Assembly (NCBI GenBank): GCA_947448025.1
Contig: CANFLV010000009.1
Location: 1-64,000, forward strand
Origin: Oxalobacteraceae bacterium
GTDB lineage: Bacteria > Pseudomonadota > Gammaproteobacteria > Burkholderiales > Burkholderiaceae_D
Direction: 5' to 3'
DNA length: 64,000 nt
In this document: positions 1-8,609 of the stretch, piece after piece
Numbering within the stretch: the stretch's first letter is position 1
How the letters are laid out: the number at the start of each line of letters is the position of its first letter
Notes under the pieces: generated by a model
What the model saw: only the letters and a program-made list of their open reading frames with translations
Told to the model about the DNA's origin: nothing
Databases searched by the model: none
Program-made: the position numbers and the translations under genes

Positions 1-215
1 CCTGCGCGCCCCATCCCTGCTGACTTTTTAAGGGATGGGGCGCGCAGGCCGGATACCTCTGACAGTCCAGCGTGGCGCTGCCAGCGGCCCAGCCGGATGG
101 GGTTTTAAATTAGTCGCGCCTCAATGCAGGTCCCAGAGGCAGGGGTATCGGGCGCCGCCAGGCTTAACACGTCACCAGTCTGGCGGCGCCCGATACCCCT
201 GTCTCGATCTTATGA
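1..215. repeat. Dispersed two-hairpin repeat, copy 1
   Basis: This element is about 92% identical by eye to 41650-41864. It has two long stems. Hairpin A pairs 1-18 with 31-48 (18 bp perfect). Hairpin B pairs 136-161 with 180-205 (26 bp with one G-T pair). About 87 bases of conserved linker lie between them. The element may begin upstream of the window. The copies differ by paired, structure-preserving changes in both stems. I do not recognise the family. A structured RNA or a non-autonomous mobile repeat are both possible. Confidence 0.85.
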
Positions 216-284
216 GGTATTAGTCTTTCTCGATCTTATGAGGTATTAGTCTTTCTCGACCTGATAAGCGAGCAGTCCTTCTCG
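202..284. repeat. 26-bp tandem repeat next to the two-hairpin element
   Basis: Units of 26 bases beginning TCTCGATCTTATGAGG occupy 202-227 and 228-253 (identical). A diverged unit follows at 254-279 and a start of another at 280-284. The first unit overlaps the outer stem of hairpin B. The second copy of the element (after 41851) keeps one clear unit and a degenerate second one, so the array seems to belong to the element. Confidence 0.8.
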
Positions 285-306
285 TCACCAAAGCCAGAAA
301 CATCAA

Positions 307-338
307 AGCCCGGATTGAATACAATCCGGGCTTTTTTC
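307..338 (+). terminator. Rho-independent terminator upstream of the peptide ABC operon
   Basis: An 11-bp perfect stem (307-317 with 322-332) with a 4-base loop is followed by a run of six T. It would stop transcription arriving from the repeat element or from genes left of the window, and insulates the downstream sigma-54 promoter. No gene is visible between 1 and 536. Confidence 0.85.
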
Positions 339-372
339 GACCTTAAATGGTGCGCTTGCATGTAAATCACCC

Positions 373-388
373 TGCACGAAATCGTGCA
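373..388. promoter_or_regulatory. 16-bp palindrome, candidate enhancer (activator) site
   Basis: TGCACGAAATCGTGCA has perfect 7-base arms around a 2-base centre. It lies about 105-125 bp upstream of the predicted -24/-12 promoter, a normal distance for a bacterial enhancer-binding protein. It resembles the NtrC consensus TGCAC-N7-GTGCA but is one base shorter in the middle, so the cognate activator is uncertain. Confidence 0.5.
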
Positions 389-482
389 TCTGACACAATC
401 CATGCCAATAAAAATAGAACAAAGAAGAATAAAATCAATCAAACCATAAACTTAATAAATACATTCTCAAAAACTCAATAGT

Positions 483-498
483 TGGCACGGTGTATGCA
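483..498 (+). promoter_or_regulatory. Sigma-54 (-24/-12) promoter of the peptide ABC operon
   Basis: TTGGCACGGTGTATGCA carries the invariant GG (484-485) and GC (496-497) exactly 10 bases apart, and the TGGCACG block is complete. The only deviation is A for T before TGC. The start codon of the first operon gene is 39 bases downstream of the -12 element. Confidence 0.75.
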
Positions 499-536
499 AT
501 ATGAGGTGAGTCATTCCCAACCTCCGGAGAACCTCC

Positions 537-2147
537 ATGCATCCGCTGTCCAAGCAATTTTCCCGCTTCCTGTTAGCCGCGCCTGTGGCGCTGGCCCTGC
601 ATGCAGGCGCCACCGCCGAGACGGTCGCCCGTTACGGCATTTCGATGGCCGACATTCCACTGACGACGGGCCAGCCGGATCGCGGCGCTGGCGCTTACCA
701 ATTTACGGGTCACACGATTTACGATCCGCTGGTCGCGTGGGAATCGAATATCGATTCACGTCCGGGCAAGCTCGTCGCCGGCCTCGCCAGCGAATGGAAA
801 GTCGATGCCAAGGACAATAAAAAATGGATCTTCAAATTGCGCAAAGGCGCGATGTTCCATGACGGTTCAGAATTCAAGGCCGATGCGGTCATCTGGAATC
901 TCGAGAAGGTCCTGAACGACAAGTCACCACAGTTCGACGCGAAGCAAAGCGCGCAAGTCCGTCCACGCATTCCATCGATCGCGACCTATTCCAAGATCGA
1001 CGACTACACGATTGAGATCACAACGAAAGCCGTCGATGCGCTGTTTCCATACCAATTACCATGGCTGCTGATGTCGAGCCCGGCACAATGGGAAAAAGTC
1101 GGTCGCGACTGGAATAAATTCGCCTCGACGCCATCCGGAACCGGCCCGTTCAAGCTCGACAAACTCGTGCCGCGCGAACGCGCAGAACTCATCAAGAACC
1201 CCGGCTACTGGGACAAGAAACGCCTCGCGCAAACCGACCGCATCGTCCTGCTGCCAATCCCGGATGCACTGACGCGCTCGAACGCACTGCTCAGCGGCCA
1301 GGTCGACCTGATCGAGACGCCACCACCCGACGTCGTGCCGCAGCTGCAAAGCGGCGGCTTCAAGATCGTCAAGAACGTGACACCGCACGTCTGGCCGTAT
1401 CACTTCAGCACCCAGCCAGGTTCGCCGTGGGCCGACATCCGCGTACGTAAAGCCGCCAACCTCGCCATCGACCGCGACGGCATCGTCAAGCTCATGAATG
1501 GCCTCGCCGTGCCTGCCAAAGGGCAGATGGATAGCACGAGCCCATGGTTCGGCAAGCCGTCCTTCAAGCTCGCCTATGACTTGCCTGCAGCGAAAGCACT
1601 GATGACCGCCGCCGGCTACAGCAAGGCCAAGCCATTGAAAGCGAAAGTCATCATCGCCCAAGGGGGCACCGGCCAGATGCTGTCCTTGCCGATGAATGAA
1701 TACATCCAGCAAAGCCTCGCCGAAATCGGCATCCAGCTCGAATTCGAAGTCGTCGAACTCGAAGCCCTGTACCTGCACTGGCGCGCCGGCGTGAAAGCCG
1801 ACATGAATGGCGGCAAAGGCATCAGCGCGATCAATCTCGGCTATGTCACGTCCGACCCGTTCTACGGCATCACGCGCTTCGTCGACAGCCGCTATGTCGC
1901 ACCGAACGGCGTGAACTGGGGTGGTTACAGCAATCCGAAAGTCGACGAGGCACTCGACAAGATCCGCACCAGCTTCGACACGAAAACCCAGGACAGTTTG
2001 CTGGCGACCGTGCACCAGACCATGGTCGACGATGCGCTGATGCTGTGGGTCGTTCACGATGTCAATCCACATGCCATGTCACCCAAGGTCAAGAGCTATG
2101 TTCAGGCACAGCACTGGTTCCAGGATTTGACGACTTTGCGTATGTAA
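537..2147 (+). CDS. Peptide-type ABC transporter substrate-binding protein
   Basis: This is a periplasmic binding protein of the SBP_bac_5 (DppA/OppA) family, 536 residues, a normal length. Residues 1-27 form a signal peptide with a hydrophobic core and an Ala-x-Ala cleavage site. The mature part has typical family features: a GLASEWKVD-like segment, FHDGSEF, a SGTGPFKL segment and the RKAANLAIDRD region. The start is supported by GGAGA six bases upstream. It is the first gene of a five-gene transporter operon and lies behind a sigma-54 promoter. The ligand cannot be read from sequence. The gamma-glutamyltransferase at the end of the cluster suggests gamma-glutamyl peptides or glutathione-like compounds (inference). 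Confidence 0.9.
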   Translation: MHPLSKQFSRFLLAAPVALALHAGATAETVARYGISMADIPLTTGQPDRGAGAYQFTGHTIYDPLVAWESNIDSRPGKLVAGLASEWKVDAKDNKKWIFKLRKGAMFHDGSEFKADAVIWNLEKVLNDKSPQFDAKQSAQVRPRIPSIATYSKIDDYTIEITTKAVDALFPYQLPWLLMSSPAQWEKVGRDWNKFASTPSGTGPFKLDKLVPRERAELIKNPGYWDKKRLAQTDRIVLLPIPDALTRSNALLSGQVDLIETPPPDVVPQLQSGGFKIVKNVTPHVWPYHFSTQPGSPWADIRVRKAANLAIDRDGIVKLMNGLAVPAKGQMDSTSPWFGKPSFKLAYDLPAAKALMTAAGYSKAKPLKAKVIIAQGGTGQMLSLPMNEYIQQSLAEIGIQLEFEVVELEALYLHWRAGVKADMNGGKGISAINLGYVTSDPFYGITRFVDSRYVAPNGVNWGGYSNPKVDEALDKIRTSFDTKTQDSLLATVHQTMVDDALMLWVVHDVNPHAMSPKVKSYVQAQHWFQDLTTLRM

Positions 2148-2159
2148 TTTTGTAGCACA

Positions 2160-2187
2160 GGCCGACAGGGTGACTACCTTGTCGGCC
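2160..2187 (+). other. Intercistronic hairpin after the binding-protein gene
   Basis: GGCCGACA pairs with TGTCGGCC around a 12-base loop in the 85-base gap before the first permease. There is no T run. Such hairpins commonly protect the upstream message and so raise binding-protein levels over the membrane parts (general knowledge; not tested here). Confidence 0.5.
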
Positions 2188-2232
2188 CACCCGCCTTCCC
2201 CAATTCGTTTTATGTTGCACTGAAAGTCGCTC

Positions 2233-3186
2233 ATGTTTTCGTATATCTTCAAGCGCCTGCTTTACACGATTCCCATCGCCCTCAGCGTCACGGTCGTCTC
2301 CTTCATGCTCGTCTATCTCGCGCCCGGTGATCCGCTCAATGCAATCGCCCCGGCCGATGCGCCCGCTGAAGTCATCACCGCATTAAAAAGCGCTTACGGC
2401 CTGGACCAACCGATCCCTGTCCAATACGGCAAATGGCTGCTGCGCGCCGTGCAGGGCGATCTCGGCAAATCGATCGCATCGGGTCGCGAAGTCGCTACGG
2501 AAGTCATGAGCGCCGTCAGCAATACCCTGCTGCTGGCCGGCGTGGCCGGTGTCGCTGGCGTACTCGTGGGCTGCATGCTTGGCGCGCTGGCCGGTTACTG
2601 GCATGGCGGCGTGATTGACCGCATTGCTACCGTCCTCTCCGTTGTCGGCGTGAGTATTCCGCACTACTGGCTGGGTCTGGTATTGACGATCATCTTCTCG
2701 ACCTGGCTAGGCTGGTTTCCGGCCATGGGCGCAGGTCCGGGCGGCTCGGCCGAATGGCTGTTCGATTACGCGCATGTCCGCCATCTGATCCTGCCGGCGA
2801 TCACGCTGTCGGTGATCCCGCTGGGGATCATCACGCGCACTGTGCGCGCACTCGTCGCCGACATGCTGGAACAGGAATTCGTGATCGCCCTGCGCGCACG
2901 CGGGCTGAACAATCGCGCCATCTTCCGCCATGTCGCCAAGAACGCCGCACCGACCATCCTCGCTGTCGCCGGTCTGCAAATCGGCTACCTCATGGGCGGC
3001 TCGATTCTGGTCGAAACTGTCTTCGCCTGGCCCGGTACCGGCTTCCTGCTCAATACCGCGATCTTCCAGCGCGATATCCCCTTATTGCAAGGCACGATCC
3101 TTGTGCTGTGCATGTTCTTTGTGGCCCTGAACCTGCTGGTCGATATCGTGCAGCCGCTGATCGATCCGCGGATGGGTCGTGCCTGA
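2233..3186 (+). CDS. Peptide-type ABC transporter permease (DppB family)
   Basis: This 317-residue inner-membrane permease begins with the family-typical MFSYIFKRLL segment and an APGDPLN motif after the first membrane span. The BPD_transp_1 domain follows, with an EAA-type loop near residues 205-235 (EQEFVIALRARGLNNRAIFRHVAKNA). About six membrane spans are visible. It would form the channel with the next gene product. The start codon lacks a strong ribosome site, so translation may depend on coupling or a weak site. Confidence 0.9.
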   Translation: MFSYIFKRLLYTIPIALSVTVVSFMLVYLAPGDPLNAIAPADAPAEVITALKSAYGLDQPIPVQYGKWLLRAVQGDLGKSIASGREVATEVMSAVSNTLLLAGVAGVAGVLVGCMLGALAGYWHGGVIDRIATVLSVVGVSIPHYWLGLVLTIIFSTWLGWFPAMGAGPGGSAEWLFDYAHVRHLILPAITLSVIPLGIITRTVRALVADMLEQEFVIALRARGLNNRAIFRHVAKNAAPTILAVAGLQIGYLMGGSILVETVFAWPGTGFLLNTAIFQRDIPLLQGTILVLCMFFVALNLLVDIVQPLIDPRMGRA

Positions 3187-4095
3187 ATGGAAACCACTAT
3201 GTCCGCCTCTCCCGCTCTTACTTCGACTCTCGCCGCGCCAACGATAGTCGCGCCCAGCCGCAGCTTCTGGACCGTCGTCATGCGCCAGCTGCGCCATGAC
3301 CCGGTGGCGATGTTTGCCGCCTTCGTGCTGCTGCTGATTATCGGCGCGGCGGTGTTCGCACCGTGGATCGCGCCCGACGATGCCTACAAGGCCAGCATGC
3401 TCAAGCGCCTGCTGCCGATAGGCTCGCCCGACCATATTCTCGGCACCGATGAACTCGGCCGCGACATGCTCACGCGACTGATGTACGGCGGCCGTCTGTC
3501 GCTGCTGATGGGCGTGGTGCCCGTGCTCGCCGCCTTCTTCATCGGCACGACCATCGGCGTCACTGCCGGTTATGTCGGCGGACGCGCGAACATGATCACC
3601 ATGCGCATGCTCGATGTGTTCTACGCCTTCCCGTCGGTGCTGCTGGCAGTCGCCATTGCCGGCGCGCTCGGGCCCGGCATGAGTAATAGTCTGATCGCAT
3701 TGACGCTGGTCTTTGTGCCACAAGTCGTGCGCATCGCCGAAAGCGTCACCACGCAGGTACGCCGCCTCGACTACATTGAAGCAGCGCGCATGAGTGGCGC
3801 CAGTGCCATGTCCATCATCCGCGTGCATGTGCTCGGCAATGTGCTGGGTCCCGTGTTCGTGTATGCAACGGGTCTCCTGAGCGTGTCCATGATCCTCGGC
3901 TCCGGCCTGTCATTTCTTGGCCTTGGCGTGAAGCCGCCGGAGCCGGAATGGGGCTTGATGCTCAACACTTTGCGCTCGGCGATTTTCCGTAATCCGCTTG
4001 TCGCCGCCCTGCCCGGCGCGATGATTTTCTTCACCTCGATTGCCTTCAACCTGCTCGCCGACGGTGTGCGCTCTGCCATGGATATTCGCAAATGA
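3187..4095 (+). CDS. Peptide-type ABC transporter permease (DppC family)
   Basis: This is the second channel subunit, 302 residues. An N-terminal OppC_N-like segment (residues 25-70) precedes the HILGTDELGRDMLTRLMYGGRLSL motif typical of DppC, followed by the BPD_transp_1 domain. The EAA loop is near residues 195-220 (YIEAARMSGASAMSIIRVHVL). The gene follows the previous stop codon directly. A second ATG at 3199 is preceded by GGAAA and is an equally good start. The C-terminus overlaps the next gene by four bases. Confidence 0.9.
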   Translation: METTMSASPALTSTLAAPTIVAPSRSFWTVVMRQLRHDPVAMFAAFVLLLIIGAAVFAPWIAPDDAYKASMLKRLLPIGSPDHILGTDELGRDMLTRLMYGGRLSLLMGVVPVLAAFFIGTTIGVTAGYVGGRANMITMRMLDVFYAFPSVLLAVAIAGALGPGMSNSLIALTLVFVPQVVRIAESVTTQVRRLDYIEAARMSGASAMSIIRVHVLGNVLGPVFVYATGLLSVSMILGSGLSFLGLGVKPPEPEWGLMLNTLRSAIFRNPLVAALPGAMIFFTSIAFNLLADGVRSAMDIRK

Positions 4096-5168
4096 ACCCT
4101 TCATCCAATTTGCATGCCCCGTCTCCAGATCGCGGTGGTCCTGCCCAGCCTTTGCTGGTGGTGCGCGACCTGAAAAAGTATTTCCCGGTGCGCGGCGGTC
4201 TGCTTGATGGGCTGCTCAACGGCGAAAAGAAATTCGTGCACGCCGTCGATGGCATCAACTTTTCCATCGCCAAGGGCACCACGCTAGGCATCGTCGGTGA
4301 GTCCGGCTGCGGCAAGTCGACCACCGCGCGATTGATCGCCAAACTGATGGAGCCCGATAGCGGCTCGATGATCTTTGACGGCGATGGCGTGGGCGAATTC
4401 GGCGGCATTGAATTGAAGGCCTTCCGGCGCAATCTGCAAATGGTGTTCCAGGATTCCTTCGCCTCGCTCAATCCGCGCCTGACGATCGTCGAGACGATCG
4501 CTTACGGTCCGATGGCGCATGGCTTGTCGAAGTCTGATGCGACCGAACGCGCGCGTCAATTACTCGCCCGCGTCGGCCTCGAGCCGGACCAGTTCGGCTC
4601 GCGTTATCCGCATGAATTGTCAGGTGGCCAGCGCCAGCGCATCAACATCGCCCGCGCCCTCGCGTTCGAGCCGCGCCTCGTGATCCTCGACGAAGCCGTC
4701 GCCGCACTCGATAAATCCGTGCAGGCGCAGGTACTGAACCTGCTGCAGGAACTGAAGGCCGAGCATCAGCTGACTTACCTCTTCATTTCGCATGACCTGC
4801 ATGTCGTGCATTACATCTGCGATGAAGTCATGGTGATGTATCTCGGCCAGGTCGTCGAGATCGGCCCGGTCGAACAAATTTACGGCAATGCCGCGCATCC
4901 CTACACGCGCGCGCTGCTGTCGGCCGTGCCCTCAATGGACCCGGCCAATCGCACACAGAAGCCGCCACTCGTAGGCGATCCGCCGAACCCGATCAATCCA
5001 CCGGCAGGCTGCCGCTTTCGTGAACGCTGCCCGCATGCCGAACCGGTCTGTGCGGTGCGGGCTCCGGCGCTGGTGCCGGCCGCGCATCTGCCCGGCCATC
5101 TGGTCGCCTGCCACATGAACGACAGTCAATCCGGCCATAGCGCCGCCGTGATGGAGCAAGCAGCATGA
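4092..5168 (+). CDS. Peptide-type ABC transporter ATPase (DppF-like)
   Basis: This cytoplasmic ATPase has 358 residues. Walker A is GESGCGKS (residues 69-76), the signature is LSGGQRQR (about residue 176) and Walker B is LVILDE. The C-terminal oligopeptide-transporter extension contains the RCP-rich segment (CRFRERCPHAEPVC) found in DppD/DppF proteins. The D-loop reads VAALD rather than the usual VSALD. The start overlaps the preceding stop (ATGA), which suggests translational coupling. Here the F-type ATPase comes before the D-type one, the reverse of the classical dpp order. Confidence 0.9.
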   Translation: MNPSSNLHAPSPDRGGPAQPLLVVRDLKKYFPVRGGLLDGLLNGEKKFVHAVDGINFSIAKGTTLGIVGESGCGKSTTARLIAKLMEPDSGSMIFDGDGVGEFGGIELKAFRRNLQMVFQDSFASLNPRLTIVETIAYGPMAHGLSKSDATERARQLLARVGLEPDQFGSRYPHELSGGQRQRINIARALAFEPRLVILDEAVAALDKSVQAQVLNLLQELKAEHQLTYLFISHDLHVVHYICDEVMVMYLGQVVEIGPVEQIYGNAAHPYTRALLSAVPSMDPANRTQKPPLVGDPPNPINPPAGCRFRERCPHAEPVCAVRAPALVPAAHLPGHLVACHMNDSQSGHSAAVMEQAA

Positions 5169-6160
5169 CGAACGCACAGCACAATCCACCACTGGTTTCG
5201 GTACGCGACCTCACCGTCGAATTCCACGGCAGCCGCAAGGCGAGCGCACTGAATCAAGTCAGCTTTGATTTACGCGCCGGCGAAGTTCTCGGCCTGCTCG
5301 GTGAATCCGGCTCGGGCAAGAGCGTGACCCTGCGCACGATGCTGAAGCTGCATCCGCAACGCACCACGCGCATCAGCGGCCAGATTCATGTCGATGGCCA
5401 GGATGTGCTGGCGCTGCAGGGACGCGCGCTGGAACAATATCGCGGCGGCACGACCTCGATGGTATTTCAGGAGCCGGGCCTCGCCTTCGATCCGGTCTAT
5501 ACGATCGGACAGCAAATCACTGAAGCCATCCGCGCGCATGAAGCCATCAGCGAGACCAGCGCCCGCGCGCAAGCCTTGCAAATGCTGGAGCGCGTGCAAA
5601 TCCCGCAGGCACGACGCCGCTTCGATGCGTATCCGCATGAACTCTCGGGTGGCATGCGCCAGCGTGCCATGATTGCGTTGGCGCTGGCCTGCAAACCCAA
5701 GCTCTTGCTGGCGGACGAGCCGACCACGGCGCTCGACGCGACCGTGCAAATCCAGATCCTGCTGCTGCTGCGCGAACTGCAGCGCGAGACTGGCATGGCC
5801 GTGATTTTTGTCACGCACGACATCGGAGCCGCCGTCGAAGTCGCCGACCGCATCGCGGTCATGTATGCCGGTCGCATCGTCGAAGAAAATACCGTCGCCG
5901 GCATGGTGCGTTCGCCGCGCCATCCTTACAGCGCAGGATTACTCGCCTCGACCGTCAGCAGCGAGCATCGCGGCCAGCCGCTGGTCGCCATTGCCGGATC
6001 GCCACCGAATCTCGCCGCACTGCCGCCGGGCTGCAGTTTTGCGCCGCGTTGCACGCACGCCAGCGCGAAATGCAGCATCGAGCGCCCGACAATCGTCGAC
6101 GAAGGCAATACGCGCATCGCCTGCTGGCACCCATTGATGCCGCTGCCGGAGGCTGCATGA
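5165..6160 (+). CDS. Peptide-type ABC transporter ATPase (DppD-like)
   Basis: This is the second cytoplasmic ATPase of the importer, 331 residues. It shows Walker A GESGSGKS (about residues 43-50), the signature LSGGMRQR, and Walker B LLLADEPTTALDATVQ, followed by the HDIGAAVEVADR switch-histidine region. The cysteine-bearing C-terminal extension (GCSFAPRCTHASAKC) is typical of DppD/OppD. It overlaps the preceding gene by four bases, and its own stop overlaps the start of the GntR regulator by four bases. The six genes from 537 therefore look like one transcription unit. Confidence 0.9.
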   Translation: MTNAQHNPPLVSVRDLTVEFHGSRKASALNQVSFDLRAGEVLGLLGESGSGKSVTLRTMLKLHPQRTTRISGQIHVDGQDVLALQGRALEQYRGGTTSMVFQEPGLAFDPVYTIGQQITEAIRAHEAISETSARAQALQMLERVQIPQARRRFDAYPHELSGGMRQRAMIALALACKPKLLLADEPTTALDATVQIQILLLLRELQRETGMAVIFVTHDIGAAVEVADRIAVMYAGRIVEENTVAGMVRSPRHPYSAGLLASTVSSEHRGQPLVAIAGSPPNLAALPPGCSFAPRCTHASAKCSIERPTIVDEGNTRIACWHPLMPLPEAA

Positions 6161-6846
6161 CAGACAGCACGACTGTGTCAGCCTCGGTGCGCGGTGCCCG
6201 TGCCGACGCGATCGCAAAAAAAATCGCCGATGACATCGTGCTCGGCCGCTTCCTGCCCGGCGCGCGCCTCGATGAAATGAGCCTGGCGGCGATGTTCAAT
6301 GTCTCGCGCACGCCGATACGCGAAGCGCTCAAGCAGCTCGACTTGCAAGGTCTCGTCGTCTGCCGTCCGAACCGCGGCGCAGTCGTCGCCGAGATGACGC
6401 CGGCGCAGCTAAACCAGATGTTCGAAGCCATCGGTGAACTCGAAGCGACCTGCGCGCGGCATGCCGCAATACGCATGCCGGCAGAAGGTCGCGCACGCCT
6501 GTCGGAACTGCACGCGCAGTCGCGCGCAGCGATGCGCGCCGGCGACTTCGAGCTCTATGACAAGCTCAATCAGGAACTGCATCATGTAATCATCGAAGGC
6601 TGCGGCAATCCTGTGCTGATCGACATGACCTTCAGTTTGCGCCATCGCATCTCGCCTTACCGCCGCTCGCAATTCAGGAACCTTGAGCGCCTGTCCGCGT
6701 CCTTCGAAGAACATGCGGTCATCGTCGAAGCCTTGCTCGCGCATGATGTCACGACCTGCTACCGTGAAATGCGCGCGCATCTGCTCTCGGCGCGCAGTGC
6801 GGCCGCACGCATGTCGCCGGCATGGGACGAAGCGCCGCGCCCATGA
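6157..6846 (+). CDS. GntR-family regulator with FCD domain
   Basis: This 229-residue transcription factor has an N-terminal winged helix (residues about 15-78, containing FNVSRTPIREALKQLDLQGLV). The C-terminal helical ligand-binding domain (about 85-215) is of the FCD type, with conserved acidic and histidine residues. The start ATG overlaps the stop of the transporter ATPase, so it is probably co-transcribed with the importer. It is likely to control this operon or the downstream gamma-glutamyltransferase in response to a carboxylate ligand (inference). An upstream in-frame extension is shadow sequence of the ATPase gene. Confidence 0.88.
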   Translation: MTDSTTVSASVRGARADAIAKKIADDIVLGRFLPGARLDEMSLAAMFNVSRTPIREALKQLDLQGLVVCRPNRGAVVAEMTPAQLNQMFEAIGELEATCARHAAIRMPAEGRARLSELHAQSRAAMRAGDFELYDKLNQELHHVIIEGCGNPVLIDMTFSLRHRISPYRRSQFRNLERLSASFEEHAVIVEALLAHDVTTCYREMRAHLLSARSAAARMSPAWDEAPRP

Positions 6847-6917
6847 AGTCCTGATGCGATAATCCGGCGCACCACGCCAGCGTAAAAAAACACCATAGAC
6901 ACCAAACAAGGAACACC

Positions 6918-8513
6918 ATGTTAAACACCGCCCGCGCCACCCACGCCATCGCCGTCGCCCCGCATCATCTCGCCGCGCAATCCGCCCTGTCCGTCATGCG
7001 CGATGGCGGCAATGCGATCGAGGCCATGGTCGCCGCTGCCGCCAGCATCGCCGTCGTCTATCCACACATGAATGGCATCGGCGGCGATTCCTTCTGGGTC
7101 ATCGTGCCACCCGGCGGCGCACCGATCGCCATTTCCGGCTGCGGCCAGGCGGCCGCTGCAGCGACCATCGAGGCTTATCACAGCCGTGGCTTCCAGGCGA
7201 TCCCGATGCGCGGATCACTCGCGGCCAATACCGTTGCCGGCACCGTCGGCGGCTGGAACAAGGCGCTCGAAGTCGCCCATGAACTCGGCGGCAAATTGCC
7301 CTTGGCGCGCCTCTTGGCCGACGCGATCGGCTATGCCACCGATGGCGTGCCGGTCACCGACAGCCAGCAAAATGCCACGCGCGCGAAGCTGCCGGAATTG
7401 GCGAAGATACCGGGCTTCAGCGATACCTTCCTCATCAATGGCGAACTGCCTTTGTCCGGCCAGCGCTTCAAGCAGCCACGCATGGCACGCACGCTCGGCA
7501 TGCTCGCGCGCGACGGCCTCGACAGTTATTATCGTGGCGCACTGGCGGAAGAGATCGCCGCGGATCTCGCCGCGATCGGCACGCTGCTGACCGGCGACGA
7601 TTTGCGCGCGTATCAGGCTGAGCGCAAGGTACCGCTACACCTCGCGCATTCCGCCGGTGACGTCTACAACATGACGCCACCCACACAAGGCGCGGTATCG
7701 CTGGCGATTCTCGGCCTGCTCGATCGCGCCGGCCTCGCTGAAGTCGAAGCCGACAGCGCCGACCATGTACACCTCGTCGTCGAAGCGACCAAGCGCGCCT
7801 TCCAGCTGCGCGACAAATTCATCACCGACCCGGCTTACATGACGGTCGATCCGCAATCCCTGCTGGAGGCCGACAAGCTCGACGCAATGGCCGCGACGAT
7901 CGATTTGCATGTGGCAGCGCCTTGGGGCAAAGGTCGCGGACCCGGGGACACGATCTGGATGGGCGTGATCGATGAAAGCGGCCTGGCCGTGTCCTTCATC
8001 CAGAGTATTTATCATGAATTCGGCAGCGGCATCGTGCTGCCCACGACCGGCATCAACTGGCAGAATCGCGGCGCGTCCTTCAGCCTCGATGACGACAAAC
8101 TGCTGGCGCTGAAGCCCGGCAAGAAGCCCTTCCATACCTTGAATCCTGCTGCCGCGCGCCTCAAGGATGGCCGCACCATGGTCTACGGCACGATGGGTGG
8201 TGATGGCCAGCCGCAAACGCAAGCCGCAGTCTTTACACGGCATGTCGTCTTTGGCCAGCCTTTGCAAACTTCGGTGACGGCGCCGCGCTGGCTGCTCGGA
8301 CGCACCTGGGGACAGAGCAGCGATACGCTGAAACTCGAACAGCGCTTCCCGCAAGCCGTCATCGATGCGCTGGCTGCGCGCGGCCATGATGTTGAAGTGC
8401 TGCTGCCGTTTGATGAAACCATGGGGCATGCAGGGGCGCTGGTGCGCCATCCCGATGGCACGCTGGAAGGTGCGAGTGATCCGCGCTCCGACGGTGGCGT
8501 AGCCGGCTACTAA
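6918..8513 (+). CDS. Gamma-glutamyltransferase family protein, no signal peptide
   Basis: This Ntn-hydrolase of the GGT family has 531 residues. The catalytic Thr expected at the autocleavage point appears as Thr345 in PGDTIWMGVIDESG, matching the classical TTH-SVVD position. The SIYHEFGSG and GTMGGDGQPQ segments also fit the family. No signal peptide is visible, unlike periplasmic Ggt, so it probably acts in the cytoplasm on imported substrate. The gene lies 71 bases after the GntR regulator and on the same strand, consistent with a gamma-glutamyl peptide pathway. Some relatives act as amidohydrolases on other amides, so the substrate is open. Confidence 0.85.
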   Translation: MLNTARATHAIAVAPHHLAAQSALSVMRDGGNAIEAMVAAAASIAVVYPHMNGIGGDSFWVIVPPGGAPIAISGCGQAAAAATIEAYHSRGFQAIPMRGSLAANTVAGTVGGWNKALEVAHELGGKLPLARLLADAIGYATDGVPVTDSQQNATRAKLPELAKIPGFSDTFLINGELPLSGQRFKQPRMARTLGMLARDGLDSYYRGALAEEIAADLAAIGTLLTGDDLRAYQAERKVPLHLAHSAGDVYNMTPPTQGAVSLAILGLLDRAGLAEVEADSADHVHLVVEATKRAFQLRDKFITDPAYMTVDPQSLLEADKLDAMAATIDLHVAAPWGKGRGPGDTIWMGVIDESGLAVSFIQSIYHEFGSGIVLPTTGINWQNRGASFSLDDDKLLALKPGKKPFHTLNPAAARLKDGRTMVYGTMGGDGQPQTQAAVFTRHVVFGQPLQTSVTAPRWLLGRTWGQSSDTLKLEQRFPQAVIDALAARGHDVEVLLPFDETMGHAGALVRHPDGTLEGASDPRSDGGVAGY

Positions 8514-8522
8514 GCAAAGGCA

Positions 8523-8544
8523 TCGGGCGCAATACTGCGCCCGA
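8523..8544. other. Hairpin after the gamma-glutamyltransferase gene
   Basis: A perfect 9-bp stem (8523-8531 with 8536-8544) with a 4-base loop sits 10 bases after the stop codon. There is no T run, so termination here is possible but not certain. Confidence 0.4.
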
Positions 8545-8609
8545 CAAAGCTTGCAAGCTCTGCCGCACAACGCGGCAAATTTGAAATACCGACATCAAGA
8601 TTGTGAATC

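Noticed and set aside
35-223. Open frame of 62 codons through repeat copy 1, with a relative at 41585-41845
   Set aside because: Differences between the two copies mostly change amino acids, there is no ribosome site, and the sequence is explained by conserved hairpins.
373-388. True NtrC site
   Set aside because: The palindrome is one base shorter between its TGCAC/GTGCA arms than the NtrC consensus, so it is reported only as a candidate activator site.
1056-2072. 338-codon minus-strand open frame opposite the peptide-binding-protein gene
   Set aside because: It is a shadow frame of a well-supported gene with high GC; no recognisable domain or ribosome site.
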